64,000 bases of DNA. It comes from Bedellia somnulentella (Eukaryota > Arthropoda > Insecta > Lepidoptera > Bedelliidae). The stretch covers positions 6,026,501 through 6,090,500 of the forward strand of contig OY755197.1 in assembly GCA_963576735.1 (NCBI GenBank). Direction: 5' to 3'. A program made the position numbers and the translations under genes. Shown here piece by piece: positions 22,262 to 34,085 of this stretch (within the stretch, counting starts at the first letter, position 1; every line of letters begins with the position of its first letter). The notes beneath the pieces are model-generated. The model was not told where the DNA came from. It saw nothing but the letters and a program-made list of their open reading frames with translations, and did not search any database.

Positions 22262-22907
22262 AAAATATATTAGGTTAGGTTAAAAATTGCTTCTCCCACC
22301 CTAATGGGCAGATGCAATTAAGATAGGGAAAGAAAACAGAGGGGAGAGGGGGGCGAAGCCTCCCTCATTAAAAAACAATTAATCACCACAAATGCGTTTG
22401 TGCTAGGTTAGGTTAGGGTTAGCTTATGCCCCTTAGAGCGGCTATTGCCTATTGGCAACCTGCGAAGCGGGGTGACGTCGATACGCTGTTAGGTTAGGTT
22501 AAGTTGTGTAGGTGTAGGTTCATTTAAAAGAGGGAATGTTAATAAAATAGACCAAGAATAGTTTTATTGCATGTCACAATTTGGTTAATTTAGATCCCTA
22601 CAAATGTAGCCAAAAGTATTTTTTTTAAGATCTTGTTTGTATTTATTTGTGACCTTGGTCATGTTTATAGACAACCCCATTTTAGAATTTATGAGAGCCT
22701 ATTTTAACTTTTTTATCCGCCAATAATTTGTCGCCTTAGAAGAAATTAAATTGCCACAAAAGAAAGTCACTGCCAGATAAAATTTAAATAAAACCTCAAA
22801 ACTCATTAAAAAGCCGCCGCTTTCTAGTTAAGATGCTACCTCTAATTAGTCGCCAAAGTAGATTATTTACCATCCATTTTCAGTTTTTTTACGACCCGGA
22901 ATGGTAT

Positions 22908-23717
22908 TGTGGAGGAAAAGGGAAGATCTTCCGCCAGGCGGTGGTATGCCTGGGGACCGCGGTCCAACTGTATTAAGTTGGAACTTGTATATATAGTAAA
23001 TGTTTTAGAAACTTCGATTGCGCGATGTACGATTTGTATGGCGAGTCTTGATGACGCGTGTGACGTATATTGCTTCGTTACGTGTTGCTGTGGAATGTGA
23101 TTCTTCTTGCACTGTCAGCGTTTCTATGTAGTGCGCGTCATTGTGCACTGACAGCGCGTCGCTACATTACTCCCCCTCCAACAGGAAATTTTGACTCCAT
23201 ATCTTCGTGCCAGTGTGTGTATGCTCGACGGCCATGTGTGCCGGAACCTCAATGCTGACTCCAACAGCCACGGTGTGGGTGCCCCGTTGCGTGTCCCATT
23301 GCTGCCGTGCTGCGAGTCGTGTCTCTTGAGCCGTGGATTCGAAGCGCTTTGTCTGCAGTCCTTTGATATCCTTTTGCTGCTCGTACTTGTCTGGCCAATC
23401 CAAATGACTCCTTGTGCTTTGAAGGACGCCATCGTGTTCTGTAGTCGGTGGTCACCAATGTGGAGGAAAAGGGAAGATCTTCCGCCAGGCGGTGGTATGC
23501 CTGGGAACCGCGGTCCTACTGTATTAAGTTGGAACTTGTATATATAGTAAATGTTTTAGAAACTTCGATTGCGCGATGTACGATTTGTATGGCGAGTCTT
23601 GATGACGCGTGTGACGTATATCGCTTCGTTACGTGTTGCTGTGGAATGTGATTCTTCTTGCACTGTCAGCGTTTCTATGTAGTGCGCGTCATTGTGCACT
23701 GACAGCGCGTCGCTACA
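22908..23717 (-). mobile_element. TRIM-like miniature LTR element
   Basis: Two 259-bp LTRs (22908-23166 and 23459-23717; TGTGGAGG to CGCTACA, with about 3 differences seen by eye) flank only 292 bp of interior. A 4-bp target duplication GTAT sits on both sides (22904-22907, 23718-23721). Read on the minus strand, a primer-binding-like TTGGTGACCACC follows the 5' LTR and a polypurine tract GGAGGGGGAGTAA precedes the 3' LTR. The interior has an open minus frame (KGLQTKRFESTAQETRLAAR) that may be a gag remnant. No pol is present, so it must have moved with help from another element. Confidence 0.85.
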
Positions 23718-24083
23718 GTATCAATTTGTCGCCGCGTTAAATACATGCCTTTTTTATTCTTTAGCTCAGGCAACACCTTTTTGGTATTTGAGGCCGTAGA
23801 TGTGTATGTAAGAAAGGATACCTGTTAAAGCAATTAGGGGGCAATTGATTGCAACTAACGATTCTGTTGCAATATTGCGACACAATCTTTAAGATAGTCC
23901 AATCACTAACGTAGAAACCGATAAATTCACATTGAATGACCTAAATGAAAAGCCGTTATTTCCCACTGGGGTAAGCAGAGACTATCGATCGCCGCTTTGT
24001 ACGATCCTGTGTTATGTGAGCTGTTCTCAACATTCAAAAGAGGCTGGAGCCTCCGGTGAAATATGTTTTAAAACCGGTGGAAT

Positions 24084-24130
24084 ATGTTTTATTTTCGATA
24101 CTGAAGCCAAATTTGCTATTTTTGAAAAAA

Positions 24131-24169
<39 letters not shown>

Positions 24170-24300
24170 ATGTCCGTTCATCACGTTAATTCTACCGGAC
24201 CGATCTTGAACAAATTTGGCAAGAATGTAGGTTATACACCTGGCCAACATAAAGGATATACTTTATCCCGGATTTCGCAAGGGTTCCCACAGGAGTATAA
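24084..24300 (+). mobile_element. Helitron-like fragment with (TCTG)n
   Basis: A GATACTGAAGCCAAATTTGC phrase followed by (TCTG)8 and a diverged body, related to the Helitrons at 55387 and 59185. Ends are not defined. The open frame with repeated SVCL is the microsatellite, not a gene. Confidence 0.45.
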
Positions 24301-24329
24301 AAAAACTTAACTTTTATATGGTTCCCCAT

Positions 24330-24947
24330 ATTTACACGATTATTTTTTTCATCGACCGACTTTATCGGACTCTTCATTAATAGTCTTTTTGGAAAAAATA
24401 AGGGTTTCATCCATTTTCATCAAAATAATTGTCCATTTAATTGTTCGTCAATAGTATGACAACTAGATATATAGGATATCACAAATTTGAGACTTACACA
24501 AATGTCTGCGTGGCGTAGCGGTATACCGTTTAGTAAACACTAAGTACGAAAGACCCAGGTTCGAATCCCGGGTGATCAAAGTCTTTTTGCGTATTTTTTT
24601 TTGCTTTTGTGTTAGGTTAGAATAATAGGATGCACTAATCCTTCTTTTTCACATTCAACTATGCGAATATGTATGCATAAAGATAATTGAAAGCATATTG
24701 TATGAATTTTGCGTATTCATTTGGTAGGTTTGAGAATATGTTTATAACTTTTGTTTATTTAACTATTTTTAACCAATATTCTCATAGATATATTATACTT
24801 TACTTACGCATAAATTAATATTCTGTTTAAGCCTCAGAATGCATAGTTTGTAAATAAATAATAGTAAATATCTCAATTTTAATTCAGTACCGCCATCTAT
24901 TGGCCGATGATTGCAATCTCTCTCACATCACCAACTTATTGCTCTCC
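24330..24947 (+). repeat. Interspersed element with internal tRNA-like promoter, copy 1
   Basis: Contains GTGGCGTAGCGGTATACCG (A-box-like) and GGTTCGAATCCCGGG (B box) around 24509-24572. Downstream comes a long AT-rich body to ATCACCAACTTATTGC. It does not fold as a complete tRNA by eye, so I call it a tRNA-derived repeat. A second, interrupted copy follows immediately. Confidence 0.6.
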
Positions 24948-25003
24948 TTACACGATTAATTTTTTATCCATTTTCATCAAAATAAATGTCCATTTAATGA
25001 ATT

Positions 25004-25237
25004 GCTGTGTAGTGTCGGCTTAGAATAACACTACCCCATTACTTCGTAAGAGGCGATTAACGGTATTGGGGCTTTTAAGGGATTTATGGGTGATGTGGTT
25101 GGAGAACCATCACCAACAACCTTTATTTCACTATCTTTTCCCGACGCAACTTCCAAAAGTGGCTGAGGAACTTCCAGTTCCTTAGCTCTGGCTACCCCTT
25201 CTAGGGATTTATAGCTGTGAGTATATGTATGTATGTA
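25004..25237 (+). repeat. Short interspersed element nested in tRNA-like element
   Basis: GCTGTGTAGTGTCGG to (TATG)n, flanked by ATTTAAT-like direct repeats within the host repeat. Part of the same family as 324-581. Confidence 0.75.
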
Positions 25238-25616
25238 TTTAATTGTTTGTCAATAGTATGGCTACTAGATATATACGATATCACAAATTTGACATCATTA
25301 CTAATGTTTTTGTGGCGTAGCTGTATACCGATTGGTTAAATCTAAACTAACAGATGAGTCAGGTTCGAATCCCGGGTGAATAGAGTCTTTTTGAGACTTT
25401 TTTGCTTTTGTGTTAGGTTAGAATAATAGGATGCACTAATCCTTCTTTTTCACATTCAACTATGCGAATATGTATGCATTCTGAAATTTTGGTACGAGAA
25501 CCAAACACGTATACACATCACACACTTAAATTCCCCCTTCAAACCTTTAAATTGGTTTAGGTTTCATTTTAGCCCCACCACTTTTACCTATGACGCAGTA
25601 CCTACAATCTCGATAA

Positions 25617-28532
25617 ATTATATTTTTTTCTACATTCGCAACTATTAACAATTTTAGTATATATTACCAAAACGTCCGTGGACTGAGAACCAAAACATTA
25701 GACTTATATAATAGCATTTTATGTAATAATTTTGATATTATTATAATTACTGAAACTTGGCTCGTGGATGGTGTCCTTGATTCGGAATTATGTGACGATA
25801 GGTACGACGTATTCCGACTGGACCGCGACCGCGCTACCGCAGGTAGAAAAGATGGTGGCGGTGTCATGGTCATTGTCCGTCGATCATTGAATGCAGTTCC
25901 ACGTCCAGAGTGGACAACGTCCTGTACCGAATGTCTATGGGTCACTATACCAGCCAAGGTTCTTCGTGGTAGTACTAATGACCTACATGTATGTGCTGCA
26001 TACCTACCTGAAAAAATGGGTCGTACTCCTATACTCCATCTTCACATAAACAACATAATTTCGTCCGTCGCCGCTACTAAAACGTCACATTCGAATGCCA
26101 ACTTCATAATAGCTGGAGATTTCAATCTGCGCTGTTTACGCTGGTCAACCTCTGGGGTTGAGCATCTCCGTAGAGAACTGTTATCCGTCCAAGAAGCAGC
26201 CACTGATCTCATTGATGAATTCCAAGCTCTTGAACTTCGTCAATATAATACTATCTCTAATGGCAGCGGACACACTCTTGACTTGATCTTTAGCAATTTT
26301 GCTTTGGAACTGACTCGCTCTCCTGTCCCACTGATAAAAGAAGATATTGCACATCCATCTTTGGAAATTCTTGCCAATGATCTCATAGCGCTCCCTCTTC
26401 CAGAAGCCAATTGTACTAGGTATCGTTTTCGTAGAGGTGACTATGATGCTATTTGCAGTGTGCTCAATGAATCTAACTGGTCTACGATTTTGTCTGCTGG
26501 TTCGGTCGATGATGCGGTCAAATTATTTTATGACATTATTCACGAAACCATTAGTAAGCATATCCCACTGGATACTAGAAGAAAAAACTCTCAGTACCCT
26601 GTATGGTTTAGCAAGTCACTCATAAAAATCGCAAGGGAAAAAACCAATATTCACAAAAAATGGAAACTTTATAAAAACCCACTTGATTATGCAGAATTCT
26701 CTCTACTGCGCAAGAGACAGAAGATTATGCAGGATGTGTGCTTTCAACGTTACATAGAAACAATGCAATCTAATATTAAAGTAAACCCTAAGCAGCTCTG
26801 GTCTTTTGTTAAAGCTCATAGAAAAAACTCAGGCTATCCACGATCTCTTGAATACAATGGAGTTCATTACTCTGATGGACCAAGCATTTGCAAAGGCTTT
26901 AATGATTTCTTCCACTCAGTGTTCAGTAAACCAGCATTATCCTATTCCTTTCCACCGCTTGCTCCACCATTCTGTGATGATGGTAATGTTATTAGCTCTT
27001 GTCAGTTCCTTCCGGACTCTATCCTAAAATTATTAAACTCACTCGACACTAATGGTGGTGGTGGCAGTGATTGTTTACCCCCTTATTTTGTAGTGCGCTG
27101 TGCTAAACAATTATGCCACCCATTATGTATCTTATTTAATAGATCCCTTAAAGAAGGCTTTTTTCCAACGATTTGGAAGAAAGCGCACATCCTTCCGATA
27201 CACAAAAAAGGTACAAAAAATAAGATCGATAATTACAGACCGATATCTATCCTTAATGTATTTGGTAAGGTATTCGAAAAGGCTATATATAACTGCATTT
27301 ATCCGATTATTTCTCGTGGTATACCGCCACAGCAGCACGGATTTCTCAAAGGCCAATCTACTGTAAGTAATCTGACTGAATTCCTGAACTTTGTTCTTCC
27401 TAATATGGATAAACGTAAGCAGGTTGATGTAGTCTACACCCATTTTGAGAAGGCTTTCGATCGCGTTGACCATATCATACTGCTGCGCAAACTATTCCAT
27501 CTTGGAATACATGGTGACCTCCATCGCTGGATAACATCTTACGTTTCTAACAGATGTCAGGCTGTAGTCGTCGGTGGGTATAATTCGGACTTCTATTATA
27601 TCCCTTCGGGTGTACCTCAGGGCTCACATTTAGGCCCTCTTTTTTACAATGCCTATCTGTATGATATTTATACAGTATTTCATGAATGCAGGTTCTTGTT
27701 GTATGCGGATGATAAAAAGGTTTTCCTTGATGTAGCAAATAATACTGATTGCGATAAGCTACAGTCGGATCTCAATCGTCTTGCTCAGTATTATGACCAG
27801 AACAGGATCTCGGTGAATGCTAGTAAATGCGTCCAAATATCATTCACTAGAAGTCTAAACCCCGTTGTTTATAATTATTCCATCAACGACCAACCTCTCG
27901 TACGCGTTGAATCCATCCGTGACCTGGGTGTCATCCTCGACAGTAAACTTACTTTTGAAAAGCACATTGAGCATATTACGGGGCGTGCATTTCGCAACCT
28001 TGGATTTGTAATGCGCATTTCGAAGCCCTTTAACGATCTGATGTGTATAAAACAGATTTATTATGCTTACGTTAGGAGTATTCTCGAATACGCATCCAGT
28101 GTCTGGTCCCCAAACTACATAACGTACATTCAACGTATTGAACGTATACAATCTAAATTTTTAAAACATCTTAACTACAGGACTCATTTTTTCGGTTGCT
28201 CATATGAGGATTCGTGTCGCAGGCATCAGCTCACTAGTCTTAAGGATCGCAGAGTTTTACTGGACATGATGCTGTTACACGACATTTTCTCTGGTCGCCT
28301 TGATTCTCCATTTTTGTTGTCCCAACTGTCATTTTGTACTCCACATCGCCGTACTCGGCACACTTCTGAAAGGCTCTTTTCTATAGCCTCTAATCATACT
28401 AATTATGCAAGGAATTCTACAATGGTTCGCCTTGCCAATCAATTTAATAACCTCTTTGATGAAACTGATCCTTTTGCTTCTTCTAAGGCCAAATTCCGTT
28501 TCGATGTTATTAAGACGTTAGATAATAAATAG
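25617..28532 (+). mobile_element. Non-LTR retrotransposon ORF2 (endonuclease plus reverse transcriptase)
   Basis: One open frame, from 25617 (after TAA at 25614) to the stop at 28530-28532, of about 970 codons. The apurinic-type endonuclease starts at YYQNVRGLRTKT (25662) and includes IIIITETWL and IIAGDFNLR. The RT follows with NYRPISILNVFGK, QQHGFLKGQST, SGVPQGSHLGPLFYNAYLYD and the catalytic LLYADDKKVF, then a thumb with RVESIRDLGVILDSKLTF. A C-terminal region and an A/T-rich tail (to about 28776) end the element. No ORF1 fits between 25479 and 25617, so the copy is 5'-truncated near the ORF2 start. I place it broadly in the CR1/jockey group. The apparent GTG start at 25764 is internal. 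The frame looks intact. Confidence 0.9.
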
Positions 28533-28776
28533 AGGGAATAAGTGAATCACACACACACATATAAATATATATATATATACCATATATATCACAAATCAAT
28601 CATGCAGTCATTTTACACATTTTATGTTACAACTTTTCTTACATATCTGTATGTACTACTGTTTTTTGTATCTTCTGTGGATGTCTGTTATTGGCTTTTT
28701 CATTGTATTTATCTAATTGTAACTTACATGTTTATGTGCTGTTGATGTCCCTAATAAAATAAAATAAATAAAATAA

Positions 28777-29862
28777 ATGCTGTGAAGTGGGGTGACGCGA
28801 CGTCTAGCGTCTATAGACTAGAATGCGGCGTACGCCAAGGGGGGCTTACTTCTCCGGATCTGTTCAATCTTTATATCAACGATTTGATAGAGCGACTGGG
28901 AAGCACCGGGGTGGGATATCACGTAGGTGGGGTTTGTATGAATAGCCTCAGTTATACTGACGATATGGTGCTTCTCAGTCCCTCAATCAAGGGTCTTAGA
29001 AAGCTGGTTTCAGTCTGTGAACATTATGCTAATGAACATGGTCTGAAATATAACGTTGAAAAGACAGAAATGTTGATATTTAGGTATGGGAAAGGTCCGG
29101 AGAACGTACCTAAGTTGTTACTTAATGACAGGGAAGTTCAGACAGTAGAGCGGTTCAAATATTTGGGCCATATCCTGACCTTCGATATGAAAGATGACGC
29201 GGATATGGAACGTGAAAGGCGGGCGCTCTCGGTTCGGTGCAATATGCTCGCGCGCAGGTTTGGCAAGTGCAGTGACAAGGTAAAATTGACGTTGTTTAAT
29301 TCTTACTGTTTGTGTTTCTATACTTGTCAGCTCTGGACTAACTACAGTAGAAAGGCGTATAGTAGCATGAGGGTACAATATAATGATGCATATCGTATCC
29401 TCATGAGACTGCCTCGATATTGTAGTGCCTCGGGTATGTTTGCTGAGGCGAGAGTGCCTGACTTTTACGCAGTAATGAGGGCTAGAGTTGCTGCATTGTG
29501 GGATAGGCTGTGCCGCTCGGAAAATACCATTTTGCAAATGGTTTATAGTGGTTTAAATAGCCCTATCTTTCGTTCTTGGATTGGTACACATTTGAGTGAG
29601 AATCGTAGATAGGATTAATGATTTATACTTATACTTATATGCTTTTACACTTTTTTTTAGATATATATATGTTTTTCTGACTTGTACCCTTTACATACAT
29701 ATTTAAGATGAGCCTATTATTTTTTGGTGACAAAAATGATTGTACACATATTATAAATGACGACAAGATTAAACATATGTAATGATGTTATGTCATATCT
29801 GTAATTTTCTAATATGGGATATATTCCTGAAAATAAAAGTTTTTTTTAAATTTATTTATTTA
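28777..29862 (+). mobile_element. 5'-truncated second non-LTR retrotransposon, different clade
   Basis: Open frame 28782-29612 beginning inside the RT palm: ECGVRQGGLTSPDLFNLYIN, then SYTDDMVLLSPS at the catalytic site and FKYLGHILTF downstream, to a C-terminus ending HLSENRR. The usual YADD is YTDD here. The sequence joins the A-rich tail of the preceding element directly, so it probably inserted into that tail. It is unrelated in sequence to the first element; an RTE- or L1-type origin is a guess. Confidence 0.85.
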
Positions 29863-30115
29863 TAAAGATAATTGAAAGCATATTGTATGAATTTTGCGTA
29901 TTCATTTGGTAGGTTTGAGAATATGTTTATAACTTTTGTTTATTTAACTATTTTTAACTAATATTCTCATAGATATATTATACTTTACTTACGCATAAAT
30001 TAATATTCTGTTTAAGCCTCAGAATGCATAGTTTGTAAATAATAGTAAATATCTCATTGTTTTGTCTCAGTAACGCCATCTGTTGACCGATGATTGCAAT
30101 CTCTCACACATCACC

Positions 30116-30714
30116 AACAGTCAGTGTAGGGGGCAGCACCGAGTCGCCAAACTGCTATCCATACTTACTCAAGATATTTTCATTTTTGAACAAAGAAACT
30201 TGGTTATAAAATGGTTTGTTTCATGTTTCTCATGAACAATTAAAAAGGTTTTTTGGAACTCATCCCCTAAGAGATTGAAATATATTATACAGATTTTTTA
30301 TTTATAAATACAATGTATCTAGAAATTTGAATCTTGATGCGATTGACTGATATAACAACTACAAAAAGGAATGTATGAAATTCATCCATCAATCAATCAT
30401 GAGAATATACTAACGGCTATAAATCCCAAAAAAGGGTAGCCCCAGCTCCAGTGATAGTAATTCTTTATCCACTTTTGGAAGTTGCATGGGGTCCGTCCAA
30501 CCGTCCAACTGCATCGCCCAATAATCACTTAAAAAGTCTCAATGTTCTTTATATGTATTACAACGCCCACGGGAATATAAATACAAAAAAACAGAAGTTA
30601 GTGTAGTTAGATAGTGTTTTGGTATTTTGGATGTAAACTGGATGCAAAAAATGTAGTCCACGCGGACGTAGTCGCGGGCAAAAAGCTAGTAAATAATTAA
30701 AATAAAAACCAGCT
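30116..30714. other. Intergenic repeats between convergent genes
   Basis: Holds a degraded minus-strand fragment of the (TATG)n short element (about 30405-30540) and a TE-like 3' end near 30650-30690. No gene seen. Confidence 0.45.
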
Positions 30715-32314
30715 ACAGATTACATTGCTTTATTTTGTGACAATGCATAATAAATTAAAATACAAGGTCAAAATCATTTTCACATGAAAAATGCTATGAG
30801 TTATAAGTGATATAAGCTACCTTATAAATATTTAATTAAATCACCAGTTCTAAGTCACGAAGTACCAAAGATATCTAAAAAAACTAATAACGGTCACGTA
30901 ACGTCAAGGAATCCTTTAAGGGCATGACTGACTTAATAAAATTCAGATTATATTCCTTTTATACGGTCTTATTGTGGAAATTGGTATAACATATTACGAA
31001 TCTTTTTTCTGATTAAAATTCAAAGCAAGGTAGTAATACTTTAAATGTTTTTAATGATCAATGAGAAATTACTCTGAATTATTATTACTTTTCTCAAATT
31101 AAGTCTTAACCTGAGTTTTTAGATTTAAAATAAGTTTTTGTTCCGATAACGTTATTTGTGACATGATTAGTAGTTTTTAATATATGGTCAAAGATAATTA
31201 GCCCCTTTAGGGTGTATTGCTTTTGTGATGATTTGTACTCTAAGAAAGAGACTGTTTAAATTACTTTTATGATATTAATTATTATTAATAAGTGCTTAAA
31301 ATAAAAAACATAACTTAATATCTAATCTTAAATAATGCAATATAAATACATAGATAAGTGCCGATGGATATAAAAAAATCAGTTTCAAGAAAAAGAATAT
31401 TCAAAATGAATACCGTTGAGAAAATATAAAATTATTAATCAATTGTTAAATAATTATAACAAAGTCTGTGTTAACAACTACAAAAATTAGGCCGGAAATT
31501 TTATTCGATATTTTTTTATAAAAATCACATTCAATAATGGTGTCAACTTTTATGCCAAAAAGTTTGACAAATGGAAACTAATATATAAAAAATAGTATTA
31601 AGTCCGCATTACACAGTAAGCAACAAATAAAAATAGATAATTACATATTTAAATTAAAATATAATAAGTTTTTAATTTTATATATTTAAATGTGAAAAAA
31701 TATCGAATATAATTTCCGCTCACTTATTTGGTCAAAAAACATTAACAAGTAATCAAACATACATTATTTATGCTATTCATAAATCAGTCTGTAATTGAAT
31801 AAATTGCCGATATCAAATCTTTGCAAATTAAAAAGTCCATTACATTGTCATGCTACCATTTCTAAACATTGAATAAGCAGTTAATATAACGGTATAAAAA
31901 TTCCCGACCTACATTTTTTATAATCCCGCTCATAATTTTTAAGGGTATGTCAGAGGCATAGCATTAAAATAAACTAAAACCGTAGTAGGTTCCCAATCCA
32001 CTTCACAAACAATTTACCAGTCTATAACCAGTTTTTTTACTTCCATTTTGCCTTTTAAGAAATCAAATAATTGATATTACTGGCCTTTGTAAAATTTAAA
32101 AGTTATATTATGTCAAAATCTATTTTGTATGTCATATAGTTTCAAAACTACCTTCTTATGTCAAAAACCATTTTTAGTTCCAAAAACAACCGTCTAAATA
32201 TAATGTCATAAATTACCAAAAGTTTATATTCTAATAAAAGGCTTATATAGCTCTTGGTAGGATCATAATATAATGTAAAATGTAGGCCGGGGTATATATT
32301 TGGTGTTATATCGT
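30715..32314 (-). other. CRMP: Probable 3' UTR of CRMP
   Basis: AT-rich, repeat-poor sequence downstream of the CRMP stop codon. On the minus strand an AATAAA lies at 30734-30729, a plausible cleavage signal about 1.6 kb after the stop. The end is approximate. The pan gene runs towards it from the left, so the two genes are convergent. Confidence 0.55.
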
Positions 32315-32394
32315 CTACCAAAGACCAGAGGACTTTCCTCCAGGGGGATTGCGCACGCGAACCGAAGTTTTTGTGTCCAGGCCTTCTACCTCCT
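32315..32394 (-). CDS. CRMP: CRMP/dihydropyrimidinase terminal exon
   Basis: Minus strand; acceptor AACTTTCAG just above 32394, stop TAG at 32317-32315. Joined in phase to exon 39468-39596, it reads KEVEGLDTKTSVRVRNPPGG followed by KSSGLW and stop. RVRNPPGGKSS parallels the RIVAPPGGRSN end of animal CRMPs, a tail that plain dihydropyrimidinases do not have. This exon and the previous one are the evidence that the gene makes CRMP-type C-termini. Confidence 0.85.
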
Positions 32395-32689
32395 CTGAAA
32401 GTTTTAAAAATACAATTATTAAAACATATTTTGTTTATGGGTAGAAATAATTGCGTATATTAAGAACAGGATAAGCATTTTATTTCTACGCTATATGGCA
32501 GCACTTATAATTAAAATTTCATGGATTATCTATTTTGTTGGGAAATTAATGAATTACAATTAATTTTGCATGTATTTTTAAATTAAGATAGGGAGTTTGG
32601 TAGAACACAAACATACTCTCACTATTAGATCCCCATTCACATTGAGTATGGATTGTCACTTTTGTTAAATATGGTGTTATAATGTGTTG

Positions 32690-33170
32690 GTGTTGGTTTG
32701 TAGCTACAATCACTTAAAATTGTTTTGGATACTAAACACATGGTAAGAGTTTCCTTATCCTCTCAGCCCATATATGTCCTTACAAAGGGGCTCAGTTCCA
32801 CTCTCGGCTTTCCCTGTATAGAGTGATTTGGCCATAACTGTCTACGTTGGTTTAATACGGTTTGCTACTCTAATAATACTTAACGTTTCCTCCGCAGCAC
32901 TATATCATCTTAATTATGGTGAATCCAGTCTGCAATATCCTTCTAATTTTAATTTCATAAATCGAACCCAAGACCTCCGTCTAACCTCTAGGCCACGAAA
33001 GCAAATATTTAATTGAAATTTCCTTGAGCTGCCCTTTGTACTTTGTCCTAATTTATATAATATTTACTGTGACGTGTAGTGACCGGGACTGACTGCTTTA
33101 CGTGCCCTACGAAACATGGAATCATTTTAATTCTGCGATATAAGGTGTATGAAGCCTGCAAAACTGGTGA
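32690..33170 (-). repeat. Second tRNA-derived interspersed repeat
   Basis: On the minus strand, around 33000-32960, GTGGCCTAGAGGTTAGACGG and TTGGGTTCGATTT resemble pol III A and B boxes. On the + strand, GTGATTTGGCCATA and CCGGGACTGACTGCTTTACG are phrases shared with 63880-64000. It lies in the last CRMP intron. Boundaries are uncertain. Confidence 0.45.
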
Positions 33171-33181
33171 TAATCTTACTC

Positions 33182-33297
33182 TTACATATATTTATTATCT
33201 TTCTTTTTCCAAACGTGGCTGAGGAATTTCGAATTCCTTAGCTCTGGCTACCCCTTCTATGGATTTATAGCCGTGAGTATATGTATGTATGTATATT
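33182..33297 (+). repeat. Partial short interspersed element
   Basis: 3' half of the (TATG)n family only, from about GTGGCTGAGGAATTTCGAAT to the TATG tail, directly upstream of the full copy at 33324. Confidence 0.65.
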
Positions 33298-33323
33298 TAT
33301 TATACCACAATACTTACGGCTTT

Positions 33324-33583
33324 GCTGTGTAGTGTCGGCTTAGAATACACTATCTACTATACACTACCCCATTTCTACCCGTGGGTGATCGTAAGAGGGG
33401 ACTAAGGGTATAGGGGCTTTTTAAGTGATTTTTGGGTGATTTGGTTGGAGACCCGTCACCAAAAACATTTATTATTACCATTTTTTTTTCCCAATCAACT
33501 TCCAAAAGTGGCTGAAGAATTTCTCATTCCAAAGCTCTGGCTATCCCGTTAAGGGATTTATAGCCGTGAGTATATGTATGTAT
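33324..33583 (+). repeat. Short interspersed element hosting the gypsy insertion
   Basis: Full-length GCTGTGTAGTGTCGG copy whose TATG tail is split by the gypsy element; the tail resumes at 39447. The gypsy 4-bp target duplication GTAT is part of that tail (33580-33583 and 39447-39450). Confidence 0.8.
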
Positions 33584-34069
33584 TGTTACGTACCGGGTTC
33601 TTAATTTGATAAATACCAGTCACACTTTCGTGCAATAAGGTGTAATTATATTTATTGACCAATAACGCACTTTACACAACACAACAAACACTATCGATAA
33701 TTAACTATCGATACTCGCACTAATTAACAACACTAATTTACTCCGTTATAGTAACACTGTCCACACCGTTAAGCTTATTTCCGTAAGCCGTATATCACTG
33801 CACTGTCGTATTTAATTTCTTCGCTCTAGTATTTCGCTTGTTCTCGCTTTAGTTCTTCGCACTCGAATCACTCCGTAGCACGCGTCGCTCTTTATATATG
33901 CCAAATCTCAAATACGCGAATATTACAGAAAGTTCTAGTACCACATTCTCGAAAAGTCGATATTCGAGAAACATCTAGTAATTCCTTTACTTATTAGAAT
34001 ACTAGTAACGCCATCTGTTATCTAGTAGTGGCAAATCCTATCTCCTACTTGCGAACAGATGTCGTAACA
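33584..34069 (-). repeat. 3' LTR of gypsy element
   Basis: 486 bp; on the minus strand it begins TGTTACGACATC and ends CGGTACGTAACA. It appears identical to 38961-39446. Confidence 0.93.
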
Positions 34070-34085
34070 TTACCCCCTCCTTACA

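Larger units (their letters stand above)
24948..30115 (+). repeat. Second copy of the tRNA-like element, split by nested insertions
   Basis: Segments 24948-25478 and 29863-30115 together match copy 1. The break is after ATATGTATGCA (25478), and copy 1 shows the uninterrupted junction ATGTATGCATAAAGATAATT. The insert is a non-LTR island (25479-29862). Upstream, a (TATG)n short element (25004-25237) is also inserted. The tRNA-like part is at 25313-25374, with a diverged A box and an intact B box. Confidence 0.7.

Noticed and set aside
22260..22510. Telomeric TTAGG array
   Set aside because: Only a few GGTTAGGTTAGG units are present; such short runs are common inside insect genomes.
23932..24310. 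Open frames with repeated SVCLSVCL (also at 55480 and 59151)
   Set aside because: They are translations of the (TCTG)n microsatellite in Helitron-like repeats, not proteins.
24505..24575. tRNA gene call
   Set aside because: A- and B-box-like motifs are present, but no complete cloverleaf is seen and the sequence is repeated with a long body, so it is a tRNA-derived repeat. The same applies to 25313-25374, 51118-51200 and 60213-60290.
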